Below are positions 22,662-32,739 of a stretch of 64,000 nucleotides of DNA, one piece after another. The notes below the pieces were generated by a model. The model was not told the origin of the DNA. It saw nothing but the letters and a program-made list of their open reading frames with translations, and searched no databases. A program made the translations under genes and the position numbers. Each line of letters opens with the position of its first letter. Within the stretch, counting starts at the first letter, position 1. This stretch comes from Adineta vaga (lineage: Eukaryota > Rotifera), in the NCBI GenBank assembly GCA_021613535.1, contig CP075496.1, positions 1-64,000 of the forward strand, given 5' to 3'.

Positions 22662-25600
22662 TTAAGCTTGATTATTGAAATGTTGTTGAACCAAAAGAGT
22701 ATATGATGAATAGCAATGTTTCGAATTTAAAATAATTTTAAAGCCATTTACTTTCACTTTAGGATCTTGATTAATAATTTCAGACCAGAGCTTATGAAAT
22801 TGTGCATTGAATCGGCAACGATTGCCCCAATCATACAAATAATATAAAGAAATCAATCGATGATTTCGAATGAGTTGTTTTTCTTCATCTCGAACCGTTT
22901 TTTGTTGTTGTACATAGCGAAGTAATTGTTGTCGAAGACCTATGAACTGATCTTGATTTAAATGAACATTCGTTTGATTGGTAATTGTATATCGTTTGAA
23001 AAATTTGCGTAGATGATATTCAACAAAATCCAATGAATAACCATTGGCAAGAAATGTTAATTCAATGTATTGTCGTTCTTGTTGAAAATCTTCTAAATGA
23101 GTACAATATTGACCAGCACGTTGTAGAGCATAATGAAACCACTGTCGATGTATTAATCGTGGATGATCATAAGCATAGGGTAATAAAAATAATTGTTTCA
23201 TTGGATCATGATAGACATTTGTGTATAATTGACCATTTTGATTTTCAATATAAGCATTTAAAAAATAAGCACTTTTACCAATAGTTGTTTTTAATTTCAG
23301 TTCAGTTGGTAAAGAAATTTTGATTTTATTGATTACATGTTGTAGTTTTTCTTTTGTACCATTCCAAGTAAAGAAACCCATATTATGATAACGTGCATAG
23401 AATTCGGTTCCAAGACGAATATCTCGAATCAATCGAATTTGCCAACGATGCATATAAATACTACCTAAGACTTCTGCGAATGATAAATTCAATGGACATC
23501 CTTGAAGATATTTATGAAGTTTTTTCTCATAAATAAAATAATTATTTTGTAAAACGATTTTTGCTAATTCTTCAATTGTATCGACTGTAAATTGAGCAAA
23601 TCGACCAGTCAATGTTTGACTGCGTAAGAATTGATTTAAAGCCAATAATAAACTTGAATGGGCAATTTGAGAATAAAGATCAGGAACTTCAAATGTAACA
23701 AAATATGTATTTGCTGTTAGATGATTTGCTTGTTTACAAAAATAAGCCAGTTTTTGTATAAAATCACTACCATCATTCATAACTGTTGCTTGACAACTAC
23801 TTTCTAGCATTGGTCGAATATATTCATCCAGATACATAGATAATGCATAGATTGGACTTTGACGACATGATGAAAGTCTTGCTTGTAATAAAGAGATATC
23901 ACCATTCTAAGTAGAGAAGAAGCAAAATGGAAAGTTAATTTAGGAAAAATAACATTACTTGATTCATTTCTGGTAGAAAATACATGTATGGTAATTCGAA
24001 ATTTGTTTTTTTACCAAGACGAAATTTTTCGAAATATTCTTCTGTAATCATTTTATTTTTATATAATTTTTCGAAATTAGAATCAATTGATTTGATAATT
24101 TCATTGAGTTGTTGTTCTTTTGTAGAATTAATTTCATCGATAACACATAATAATTTATAACGTTTTGAATTTTGAATATAATATTCAGCTAAGTTGTAAA
24201 AATCTTGTGTTGAACCAAGATAATATGTATTATAATCATCTTGGGTTCGTTGTAAGATTAATTGATCCTGTCGAATTTGTTTTTGTATTGATTCAATTAA
24301 TTGTCGTTCGTACAATGTACGTTCTTTAACAGATGATGGTAATGGTACAGAAAATGATTCCAAGAATTCTTTTTCAATCATTTGATTAAAATTCATTTGT
24401 CTTGAAATATCAATTGAATGTTTTTTAAAAACTTTTGCTAATTGATGTCGTAATGATGTCATTTGTTTGAAGACGATTTGATTTAACATTGAATCAGTTG
24501 GAATTAAATGCATTTGACCTGGTGATACATATGTTGGACCACGTTGAAGAAATTGTAATTGTTCATCAGATAAATGATGTTTGGCATTTTGAAACATTGT
24601 TGGTGAATAGAACAGAAAGGATGATTTGTGATTAGAAATAATGCTCCGACGGTGAATCAAATCTAATTCATATCCGTCGGAGCTTTGACGAAAAAACGTA
24701 ATTGTATTTTGTAAATCGTTAAAATCCGTTGACTTTGATTTGTAAAACAACGATTCATAATATCACACATGGTTTTTGTTAATTTTTTATATGTTGGACC
24801 ATGTACTTGATCAGCTTTAAATTGTGCCATATCATTATTAAATTTCTTTTCAGTTTCATTCATCTGTACTTCCATAGTAGCCAGTTGAACAGACGTCATA
24901 TCAGATATCGTTCGTTGCAAAATTTTATCATATCGTTCAATTAATCGTAAACGCATATGTTCATCTGTAATAGCATCCAATGCTTCTGGTCTCGGTAAAT
25001 CAAATGTTCTAATATTATCTGGTAAATAATTATGAACAATACGTTGTTTTAACATAGCTACATCCATTTTTGTTGTTTCTTTTGCTAAATGAGCTTGTAA
25101 CAGATTTTGAAATGTATTGATCTGTAGAAGAAAAACAGAACTTATAAATACTAATATAAGAAATTGATAACATACATGATCTTGAAATGGATTTTCTCGT
25201 TTAAATTCCCATTCCAATGCATGATCAGTATAATGAAATTGAATTCGAGCTATTTCTTGTTCAATTCGAAGACGATGTCAAACAATACCATGTTGTTCAA
25301 CAAATTGATCAATTGTTTTTTCCATTTCCGAAGTAAAATGTGGATGAATCGTTTGTTTCAAGTGTTCTAATTGACCTTGATAATGTGTTTGTTGGATTTG
25401 TAATTGTTCCAATTTTTTATGCACATAACTTAAACATGCTCGGAGATCGACTGTTTCCATGTCAGCCGAAGTAGTACTAAGACGTTCTTCTTCAACCATA
25501 CGCATTTTTACTTCTTTTGGCCAAAGAGGAAGATGAGTTTGTGATTCTACCTGTTTTTGATTGACTTTCAAGTGACCCATACCAGATTGTAAATAAATTG

Positions 25601-26217
25601 TCCAGAGTGTTTGATTGAGATCAACTAATGCTAATTTATGTTTTAAAATAGCAATTGATCGCAATGTTTCCATTGGTAAATTAATGCCTGATTGTTCAAT
25701 AATAGGAACAATAAAACGTTCAAAAAATTTACTCTTCAATGATAGATATTGCGGTGCATCATCCACTGGTTGTTCTATTACCACTTTTAATTTTTTTGGT
25801 GCTGTTGCTGCTCGTGTTGGTGTTGATGGTGTTAATACTGGTCGTTTTGTTCCACTCGCTTGTACTTGTTGTTGTTGTTGTTTGTTGTTGTGATGCTGAT
25901 AATTGACGAAATTGTTGTGATAAACGTCCTTCTTCTTGTGGAATAGTTGTAGAAGCAGCAGCAGCAACAGGAATTGTTTCATCCAATTCATTGGATTCCA
26001 ATTGTACTGGAATAATTTGTTCGTTTCGACCAAAATTCATAAAATGATAATCAAAATCAACAGGTTGATCTTCATTTTCATCAGCATCATCATTTTGACC
26101 ATGATAAATATCAAGAAATCGATTGATTTCACTACCACCCTATAACAATGCAGAAATACAAATGAATTAAAAGTATATTAAGAGAAAAAAACATACTTTT
26201 TTATTTGAACCAGCCAT
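22662..26217 (-). pseudogene. Coiled-coil plus RT-like gene, copy B, with a frameshift and a TGA
   Basis: Exons are 26217-26197, 26139-25176, 25121-23959 and 23906-22662. The coiled-coil half parallels copy A (MDVAMLKQR, SGMGHL, DQ/DH before the intron) and the RT-like half does too (RGPTYVSPGQMHL, RTQDDYNTYYLG). Motif A is FEVPDLYS and motif C is RYHNMGFFTWN, so the catalytic Asp residues are replaced here as well. The same heptamer and hairpin join the halves. Two lesions break it: exon 2 is 964 nt, one more than a multiple of three, with an extra A in a CAA repeat near 25883; and a TGA lies near 25280 in HGIV*HRLRIEQ. Repaired conceptually the length would be about 1130 codons. The intron at 23907-23958 is at the same place as one in the active RT, so it predates the split. 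Could also be a polymorphic or mis-assembled CAA tract. Confidence 0.75.
24643..24696 (-). promoter_or_regulatory. Candidate -1 programmed ribosomal frameshift signal, copy B
   Basis: The heptamer T TTT TTC lies at 24696-24690, the 6-nt spacer at 24689-24684, and the stem GCUCCGACGG/CCGUCGGAGC at 24683-24643 with a 21-nt loop. The distance from the exon start to the heptamer is 426 nt, identical to copy A. The loop is different in sequence, but UGAAU/AUUCA can extend the stem where copy A uses UCAAA/UUUGA. The -1 frame gives FFRQSSDG. Confidence 0.8.
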
Positions 26218-26347
26218 TGTGAACAAAGAGAAAAATAATCTAGTATTAATTATATCTGAAAAAAACAAATAAACAACTAAGAATGAAAATATAAGTGAAA
26301 TAAAATAAAAAAGCAAAACAAAAACTCATATTACAAATACTAGTGTA

Positions 26348-27335
26348 TTAATGGTGAGCGAACTAAAAAGAGAAAGACAAAGAAACGTACAGCAAAAAGA
26401 AAATTGAAGTGTGAACTTACAAGATATGATGGTCCAATGATTGAAGCTAATTTAGTTGTTGCAAAACAATCATTCGTGGCATAATTGATTAATTTTAATC
26501 GTTCTTGATTTTCTTTTTCTGTTAATGATGATTTCATCAGACGAATATCCAAGCCAATTCCCCAATTACTGACTGTAAGAGATTTATCCAAAAATTCTTC
26601 CAGAACATTGGCTACAGCTCTTTGTAAAGCCCATGGGTTATTCTGTTGTTTGTAAGGTCGATGAGAACATGTACAGCTTGGATCATCTTCTTTGTCTTTG
26701 ACTATGGCCATAGAACAGTAGGAATCATGTGGATATGTATCATTGTACCAATATTTGAATTCATCTTGTACATTAATGATTTCTAACTGATGTAATGGTA
26801 TGCATTTAAATAAGGGATAGATATTAAATTTGATTAACTCTTTTTTTTCATTTCCCCATGCAAATAATGTTTTCGATGGATGAAATATGGTGTTGATTAG
26901 CCGTTGGATTTGTAAATAAATTGGTGATTTGATTGATGGCATATGAAACATTTCAAATACAATAATATGTTTCTTTTGTTCATTTTTGTCACTTTCTACT
27001 AGAGATGACACAAATTCTACTTGTATTAAAGCTGGTTGTTTTGAAAAGTCATCAATTTCTGTGTCCACAGTAAAATAAGCTGTTCGATGAGCCAATTCCC
27101 GTAATCGAATAAGACCAAAGAAAAACGACATCGAATTAATAAATATAAGTTCATATGTTTGTTTATATGAAAAGATTGGTAATTGACGACTTAATTCTTC
27201 ATTGAGTTGACTTTTTTTCTTATTATGATTCCATTGTCGTTTTCGTTGTTGTAAAGTTTTCGATTTTTTCTTCGAGCTTTGTAGAACATCAAGTAATGAC
27301 ATGAGGACAATTTCATCATTAATTAATGTAGCCAT
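26348..27335 (-). CDS. DEDDy-type 3'-5' exonuclease (309 aa)
   Basis: Exon 1 is 27335-26421; a 58-nt intron (GTAAGT to TTTTTAG) leads to a 15-nt last exon encoding FAHH and a stop. Reading through the intron would end at 26340 instead. Exo I is TVDTEID (Asp 91, Glu 93) and Exo III is YATND (Tyr 285, Asp 289). The Exo II position is GNEKKEL, with Glu 166 where Asp is usual, so activity may be altered. A Lys/Arg-rich N-terminus precedes the fold, and a CxCxH-type insertion (DPSCTCSHRPY) lies at about 218-227. DEDDy exonucleases are known Terminon cargo. A TTATTCTAG acceptor lies about 52 nt upstream of the ATG. Confidence 0.8.
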
Positions 27336-27535
27336 TTGATTGATAAAGTAGAAAATTCGAGTTTAGAGTAAGATTTGTGAAATAATCTAGAATAAAAAGC
27401 GAGAAAGAAAAATGATAATATAAGATTCAAATGAACTGATTATATGAGATATGAGATATAGTTGAAATGAAAACATGCATGTATGAATAAAAATGAAAGT
27501 TCGATGAGTTCTGTAAATGTTGATTGATATCTTCT

Positions 27536-28162
27536 CTAGGCGGACATGTAGCCATGGTTAATTCTGGTAATTTCACCTTCCAATGATTGTAATGATGATT
27601 GTAATGGTGTTTTGGGTTGGCGTTGTTGTTTAATAGACGATTTTCGGTTTGATGGTGTTACTGATTGTTGTTGTTGTTGCTGTTGTTGTGCACGATTAAT
27701 GATTCGCTGGCAAAAACATGAAATGAGCCAATCACATAGATTAAAGCCACTTCGAAAGACGCAAAAATAGACAAATATACCAATAAACGATGTGATGGTA
27801 AATATAGCAACAATGTCTCGCCAACTTGAAAGGATTGGACCAGTTTTTGTATGATGATCGTTGATAGCATCAGCAACAAATGTAGCATTGATTGAGTTGT
27901 TGATGAGATAATTGATCATTGTTCGATGATCATTGATGGTTGTTTGTAATGCATGTATATTAAGATTACCTGCATCTGTATTCCGTTTTTGTCGATGCTG
28001 ATGAGTTATATTTTCGAATATAGGTACACAAGGTGTTTGTTTTAACAGAATGATTATTTGTTGTAGAGTCATTGTATGTGAACATGTAAAGACTTGACTG
28101 GTTAGCTGACAATTGACCAAACCCATAATAAGACATAAACCAATATAATGAATACTAATCAT
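27536..28162 (-). CDS. Small type I membrane protein with RQKR processing site (208 aa)
   Basis: Residues 1-20 form a signal peptide (MISIHYIGLCLIMGLVNC). A short ectodomain has Cys residues at about 27 and 45, then a basic site RQKR at 57-60 that fits the furin consensus R-X-K/R-R. The part after the site is helical with N-glycosylation sequons (NNS 88, NAT 92). A membrane segment spans about 117-136 (VAIFTITSFIGIFVYFCVF), followed by a Cys-rich juxtamembrane part (CDWLISCFCQR) and a Gln-rich, basic cytoplasmic tail. The layout resembles a minimal cleaved envelope-type glycoprotein, but no sequence family is recognised. It lies between the exonuclease and a GIY-YIG-like gene; TTTAG acceptors precede the start. 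Confidence 0.65.
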   Translation of the reverse strand: MISIHYIGLCLIMGLVNCQLTSQVFTCSHTMTLQQIIILLKQTPCVPIFENITHQHRQKRNTDAGNLNIHALQTTINDHRTMINYLINNSINATFVADAINDHHTKTGPILSSWRDIVAIFTITSFIGIFVYFCVFRSGFNLCDWLISCFCQRIINRAQQQQQQQQSVTPSNRKSSIKQQRQPKTPLQSSLQSLEGEITRINHGYMSA

Positions 28163-28298
28163 TCTGAACTAAATTTGCTTTGTGTAATTGCTTGAGGGTG
28201 ATGAAAACGATCGATATATCTAAAATAGTAAAACAAATAGGAAGAATAGATAAAATAGAATAAAATAGCAAATGAAAAGAAAAATATATTAAGAAGAA

Positions 28299-29927
28299 TT
28301 AGTTATCTTGAGGATGGCATAGATTTTCACACCAAACACCTTGATTTACAGGAGTTCGAAGAGGATATTTGAAAATATGACCTAATTTATTCAGTTTTGC
28401 TTCAGTATGTGTAACAAATAACGAATGAACAATTTGACGAAATGTTTCCGATGAATTCGATGGTAAAACAGCAATCATTGTTGCTGTATAAACATTATAT
28501 CGAATATCATTAAAATTTTCATGTAATTTATATTGAAAGAATTCATATTGTTGATGAAGTTGTTGTTTAGTAAATTTAAAACCTTGTGTTGGTGGTGGTA
28601 CATTATTAACTAGTTGTTGTATGTGTTTATCATACTTTTGATGTTCAGTTGTTCCTAATTGATATTGTTGATTTGCTTGATGAGCGAGTGCATTTGATAC
28701 TGGAACAAATATCCAATAACTGTCGTTAACATCCAGAAATGATTGGATTGCACTTGAACAACGTTTTGGATGTTGATACAGACGACAAGAATCTTTTTTC
28801 GTCATATTCAATGTTCTCTTACCAAAGCATTTTTCATAATTTGCCGAACCCATTAACTGTTCAATGATAAGTCGATGAGTAATGGCATGATGAGTTGCTA
28901 AACGTTGCCATAATAGACCACTAGTTTCTCCAATAAAATCATATTCACCACAATGGCATGTCAAAGTATAAATTATATTTTTTGTATTACATGTAGCTGG
29001 GCAATTTAAAATTGATTCATATCCATTAACAAAACGATGTTTTTGATAACTATTAAATTGTACATCATATTTTTGTTGTTTTTTTCTTGGACTACATGAT
29101 GAACATATTTCGCAGGCTATTTGATTGCACCGTTTCATAACATAACGACATTCAGGCATTTCTGAACAGAAAATTCCTTCAGTTTGTGATCGAGGTTGTG
29201 CTTGACGAAATGAACATGTTTTCATATAAAATAAATCGACATCAATTTGTAAATAAAATTCAATTAATTGTTTAAACTCACTATCATTTAAAGTAAGAAT
29301 AATATTAGATGAACGGAATTCTTGTAGAATACGAACATATGCATTTTCACATAATTGAATAACTTTTTTTAATCTTGAATAACTATAATCCAAAAGAGTA
29401 AAACCAATATTGAATCGTTCCATTATGTCTGGTCCATAATATTTATGATAAAAATCTGCTAAATGTGATGCTGTAATAGTAGATGGTTTTTCGATGGGAA
29501 TAGAACATACAATTTTATCTGGATGTCGTCGTGCAACTTCTTTTTCAGATAAGTGTTGTACTGGAACACTGGATAATAATAAAAATACTGTTCGATCAGA
29601 TTCAGAATCGAAAGCCATATCATCATCAACAACAACATTGATATGTTGATTAGATATTTGATCTGACGGTGGATAAATAGGTAAAATTGTTAATCGTTCT
29701 TGATTACATGCTTCCAATGTAAATGGTTGATAAGATGGTTGTGCTAAACCAATGGGTGATGGATTTGCATTGATCATTGATGTAGTTGAATGAGTAGTAG
29801 TAGTAGCAGCAGCAGCAGCAGCAGCAGCATTAAGACAATGTGCATTATCATTATCATCTGATGATGAAGATAATTCGATCAGATCGATTGTACGCTTAGA
29901 AGGATTAGGGCGATGTGAATGTGCCAT
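28299..29927 (-). CDS. GIY-YIG-like protein, intronless copy with catalytic Arg (542 aa)
   Basis: A single exon whose protein is collinear with the six-exon copies at 14.8-16.8 and 17.0-18.9 kb: Ser/Asp/Ala-rich N-terminus, FLLLSSVP, LQIDVDLFYMKTCSFR (about 226-241), a Cys cluster (CNQIACEICSSC, 267-278), NGYESILNCPATC, and a GIY-YIG-like core NIIYTLTCHCGEYDFIGETS (about 317-336), with Arg 342 in the expected place, then THHAITHR. Of the three copies this is the closest to a working nuclease. The C-terminus has GVWCENL. An Ala run comes from a GCA/GCT repeat near 29806-29830. The TTGTAG acceptor lies about 20 nt before the ATG. Lack of all five introns suggests passage through a spliced RNA. 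Confidence 0.8.
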   Translation of the reverse strand: MAHSHRPNPSKRTIDLIELSSSSDDNDNAHCLNAAAAAAAATTTTHSTTSMINANPSPIGLAQPSYQPFTLEACNQERLTILPIYPPSDQISNQHINVVVDDDMAFDSESDRTVFLLLSSVPVQHLSEKEVARRHPDKIVCSIPIEKPSTITASHLADFYHKYYGPDIMERFNIGFTLLDYSYSRLKKVIQLCENAYVRILQEFRSSNIILTLNDSEFKQLIEFYLQIDVDLFYMKTCSFRQAQPRSQTEGIFCSEMPECRYVMKRCNQIACEICSSCSPRKKQQKYDVQFNSYQKHRFVNGYESILNCPATCNTKNIIYTLTCHCGEYDFIGETSGLLWQRLATHHAITHRLIIEQLMGSANYEKCFGKRTLNMTKKDSCRLYQHPKRCSSAIQSFLDVNDSYWIFVPVSNALAHQANQQYQLGTTEHQKYDKHIQQLVNNVPPPTQGFKFTKQQLHQQYEFFQYKLHENFNDIRYNVYTATMIAVLPSNSSETFRQIVHSLFVTHTEAKLNKLGHIFKYPLRTPVNQGVWCENLCHPQDN

Positions 29928-30029
29928 TGTTATAAGAAAATGTATATCTACAATAAAAATAAAAGAGCATTATAAATTTGACGAATTAAAATAAACACAA
30001 AAAGAAAAAGAAAAAGAAAAAATTGATCA

Positions 30030-30518
30030 TTATTTATCCTCATCCGAAAGATAATGTACATCTTCGACTATATGAGTTGATGTGTGTATATGTGAAGTTT
30101 TAAGCCTTTTACATGTTATATCACTGAGATAACTTTGTTCGTAAGATCGTTTTGATTCGTTAACCACTGTAATTTCTTGTTCACAGTCGACATCATTGAC
30201 GACTTTGATTAGCGATTCAAATAAATCATTTTGAAGAATTCGTTGAAAATATTGAGGCGGAATACAGATGCTATGCTTGGCCAAGATTCTTTGAATTCGA
30301 TCGTTTCTTTCAGTTTCATTTTCAATTGTTAATATAATATCACCAAGTAAGCCACTTCTTGCCATTCGCTTTCGATAAGCATGTGGAATGAACACATTTT
30401 TTAAATGGGACAGACGCTTGAGTTGTTTTCTTTCATTATATTCTTCTTCTAAAAAATCTTCTATTGTCGATGCAGTTTCAATTGAATCGATTGATGGAGA
30501 TGAAGATAAACTTGTCAT
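30030..30518 (-). CDS. Unknown Terminon protein (162 aa) behind a TATA promoter
   Basis: A single exon from ATG to TAA. The N-terminus is Ser-rich (MTSLSSSPSIDS), then acidic/basic (EDFLEEEYNERKQLKRL), then an amphipathic part (GDIILTIENETERNDRIQRIL; FQRILQNDLFESLIKVV), and an acidic tail ending YLSDEDK. There is no membrane segment. I do not recognise a family. It has its own TATA box 84 nt upstream of the ATG, unlike most Terminon genes, so it may be the first cistron of the unit containing the GIY-YIG, exonuclease and RT genes. Confidence 0.6.
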   Translation of the reverse strand: MTSLSSSPSIDSIETASTIEDFLEEEYNERKQLKRLSHLKNVFIPHAYRKRMARSGLLGDIILTIENETERNDRIQRILAKHSICIPPQYFQRILQNDLFESLIKVVNDVDCEQEITVVNESKRSYEQSYLSDITCKRLKTSHIHTSTHIVEDVHYLSDEDK

Positions 30519-30594
30519 TGTTGTATAGAAGTAACACCAGTATAGTTGATATAATTTTGTTGAAATGGTATATAGACAATGAAAAAACTCAGGC

Positions 30595-30602
30595 TTTATA
30601 TA
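30595..30602 (-). promoter_or_regulatory. TATA box for the gene at 30030-30518
   Basis: The minus strand reads CCTATATAAAGCC; the start codon is about 80 nt downstream. The surrounding sequence is shared with the promoter remnant at 3265-3440. Confidence 0.65.
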
Positions 30603-30835
30603 GGCTGAGAAGAGAGAGAGAGGAATGCAACTTTAATTGCGCATTTTATTAAGGGGAAATTCCATTGGCTTCTGATTTCAGTTGCTAAAGTCCATAGAAT
30701 GTTCTTTTTCTTTAGGGAGTGCTATATTTTGCACCCCCTTTTCTACAAAAGATCATAGTCCAAATCGAATGTGAGAAAATGCAACGACGTAAATCAACCA
30801 GATCCAGTTTATTTTTAGAGTGGGAGTCTGTTTTT

Positions 30836-30904
30836 TCTCTCTAGAATATTCTAGAGAGAGAATTAGAGAATTAGAGAATCAGAGATTCAGAGAGGGTATA
30901 TAAA
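30836..30904. promoter_or_regulatory. 24-bp palindrome with heat-shock-element core, followed by a TATA box
   Basis: Positions 30836-30859 are a perfect palindrome centred on TAGAATATTCTA, containing GAAnnTTC as in heat shock elements. AGAG-rich repeats follow, then TATATAAA at 30897-30904 on the plus strand. No plus-strand gene is seen downstream. It may serve the minus-strand gene at 30030-30518, about 320 bp away, but this is unproved. Confidence 0.4.
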
Positions 30905-31356
30905 CGGTAGTTTTTATACAATCCTTTTCATTTTCTATTTTGTTATTTAGACATCCACATCCAAATTCATCATATTCTAAATCGAAACTTCATTGGTAAC
31001 TTATAAACATATATAATTGCATTTTCTATGACTTTAATAGGTAATTTAACTGAAAAATGAGTGGTGAAAATATCTTCAAATACAGCTGAAATAATCAATC
31101 TACAAAATAAAAAGTAAATTGTAAGATGAAAGTTCTTTTATTTCTAGACAGAAACAAAAGTTTATCCAAAATATATAACCCATGAAATCACATGTATTGA
31201 ATACAATCCATGTTACAATCATTTATCAAAATTATATGATTACATAATGAACAGAGAATAGGACAAGCCATACCGGATGATAAAACAAAGTGCAATATAA
31301 ACAGGTAATGGTTTATTTTCTTTAATAAATAATATAATTATTATAGAAATGACTGT

Positions 31357-31536
31357 TTATTGAAAAAATAATACATGGGAATAAGTATTACAAGCAAAAC
31401 AAATGTGATTATGAGGATGGTGAAGAAAATAACAAAAATCATGTTCACGGTGGCCACATACATATTGAACAAAACCATTATTCACATCAGATTGAATTGG
31501 CAAGTGACATGTGAAGCAAAGAATCGATCGAGCCAT
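31357..31536 (-). CDS. Small Cys/His-rich, possibly zinc-binding protein (59 aa)
   Basis: ATG at 31536 to TAA at 31357. The protein starts MARSILCFTCHLPIQ and continues YVCGHREHDFCYFLHH, then HNHICFACN. The pairs CxxC...CxH...C...H...CxxC could hold two zinc ions in a RING- or zinc-ribbon-like fold. It is too short for usual ORF cut-offs. Support comes from the conserved-looking metal ligands and from a TTTCTTTAG|AT acceptor about 25 nt before the ATG, as at other Terminon genes. Function unknown; it lies just downstream of the TATA-driven gene at 31648-32644. Confidence 0.55.
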   Translation of the reverse strand: MARSILCFTCHLPIQSDVNNGFVQYVCGHREHDFCYFLHHPHNHICFACNTYSHVLFFQ

Positions 31537-31647
31537 CTTGAGGGTATGAATTAATTATCTAAAGAAAATGAGCAATCAAGTTCGTTTCATTTAGACTTCA
31601 AAAGTTCAAAAGAGAAAAGAAAATTTCAGTATTCGTTGTGGTTTATT

Positions 31648-32644
31648 TTATTTACGAAATTTACGTCTTAATTCATAAGCAGCATCACGAATGGCATTTT
31701 CGAAGAGGGCATCCAGATAGTAGGATGCACACTCTTCGCGTTTCATTATTTCGAACAAGTCACGTGTCGATGGAAGTCCAGCTCGTTCAATCACTTTTTC
31801 GACACATGTCGAGAATACTTCTTGATTGAGAACTTCTCCTTTTGTATAATATTTGCACGTCTGATATACTCTTGTGTTTGGTTCACGTTCATTCGAACGC
31901 TGACGTTTGATCGATGATGATGATGATTTTTGTCCAACAATAGTAATTGTTGACGATGACAAACCCTTGTTCAACACTGTATCATATCTGTCACATTCGG
32001 TTTCCGACACCATCCGAATTGTCGGTATCACATTGAGTGAACCATGTGATATCGACTCTTGCGAGGGTGTCGTTGACAAGCATGTAACAGACATGGTACA
32101 GTGTCGATCTCGTGTTGTCATTGAATCATTACCACCAGTTGATGTTTTTGATTTGTTTAGTCTTCCGACACTTCTTTTTGATTTAGTTGCATCAGTAACA
32201 TCATCACGATCATCATCATCACCACCACCACCACCACCACCAGTATCCACATGAGCAGCAGCAGCAGTCGTTGTTTTGGTTTTTGGTACACCACGATCAT
32301 TTCGTTTAATACCACCACCACCAGCCGCAGCAGTAACATCTTCGATGTCCATATCATCGACTGTTGGTGTTGTTGATGGTTCTCCACGTTGACAAGCAAA
32401 CAGCTTTCGAGCAGCCACGACCTACAAGGAGAAAAAAAAACAACAATAATAATCAACTGCTTTTTATGATCTCAAAATGTGTACAAACCTTTCGCATGTT
32501 CGTCGTCAATGGTACTTTTTCACCGGCTAATTTTTTGGTGTTTTTTGCGCCGGTTGGAGAACCAGATTGATTGTCGATCAGTTGAATATATTCCTCCATT
32601 GGAATAATGATGGAATGACTTGATATAGTTGTAATTCGGTTCAT
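31648..32644 (-). CDS. Unknown Terminon protein (309 aa) behind a TATA promoter
   Basis: Exon 1 is 32644-32489 and exon 2 is 32421-31648, with a 67-nt intron (GTTTGT to TTGTAG) in phase 0. The N-terminus reads MNRITTISSHSIIIPMEEY. A low-complexity middle has Gly and Asp runs (GGGGGGG, DDDD) and basic patches (KSKRSVGRLNKSK). The C-terminal 70 residues look folded and helical (CVEKVIERAGLPSTRDLFEI...YELRRKFRK). No family recognised. A TATAAAAAGG box is 83 nt upstream of the ATG, nearly the same spacing as for the gene at 30030-30518. Confidence 0.65.
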
Positions 32645-32719
32645 GATGATCAATTTGAGTAGTTGAAGTAGTTGAGACGATAATGAAGATTTGTGATTCT
32701 ACACTAAAAAATCCTTCCC

Positions 32720-32727
32720 TTTTTATA
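32720..32727 (-). promoter_or_regulatory. TATA box for the gene at 31648-32644
   Basis: The minus strand reads GAGTATAAAAAGGG, a close match to the canonical TATA box, 76-83 nt before the ATG. Confidence 0.65.
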
Positions 32728-32739
32728 CTCTCGAAAATG

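Noticed and set aside
31907-32254. Plus-strand 115-aa frame opposite the unknown Terminon protein
   Set aside because: Mirrors the Asp/Gly runs of the minus-strand gene, which has a TATA box and a clean intron.
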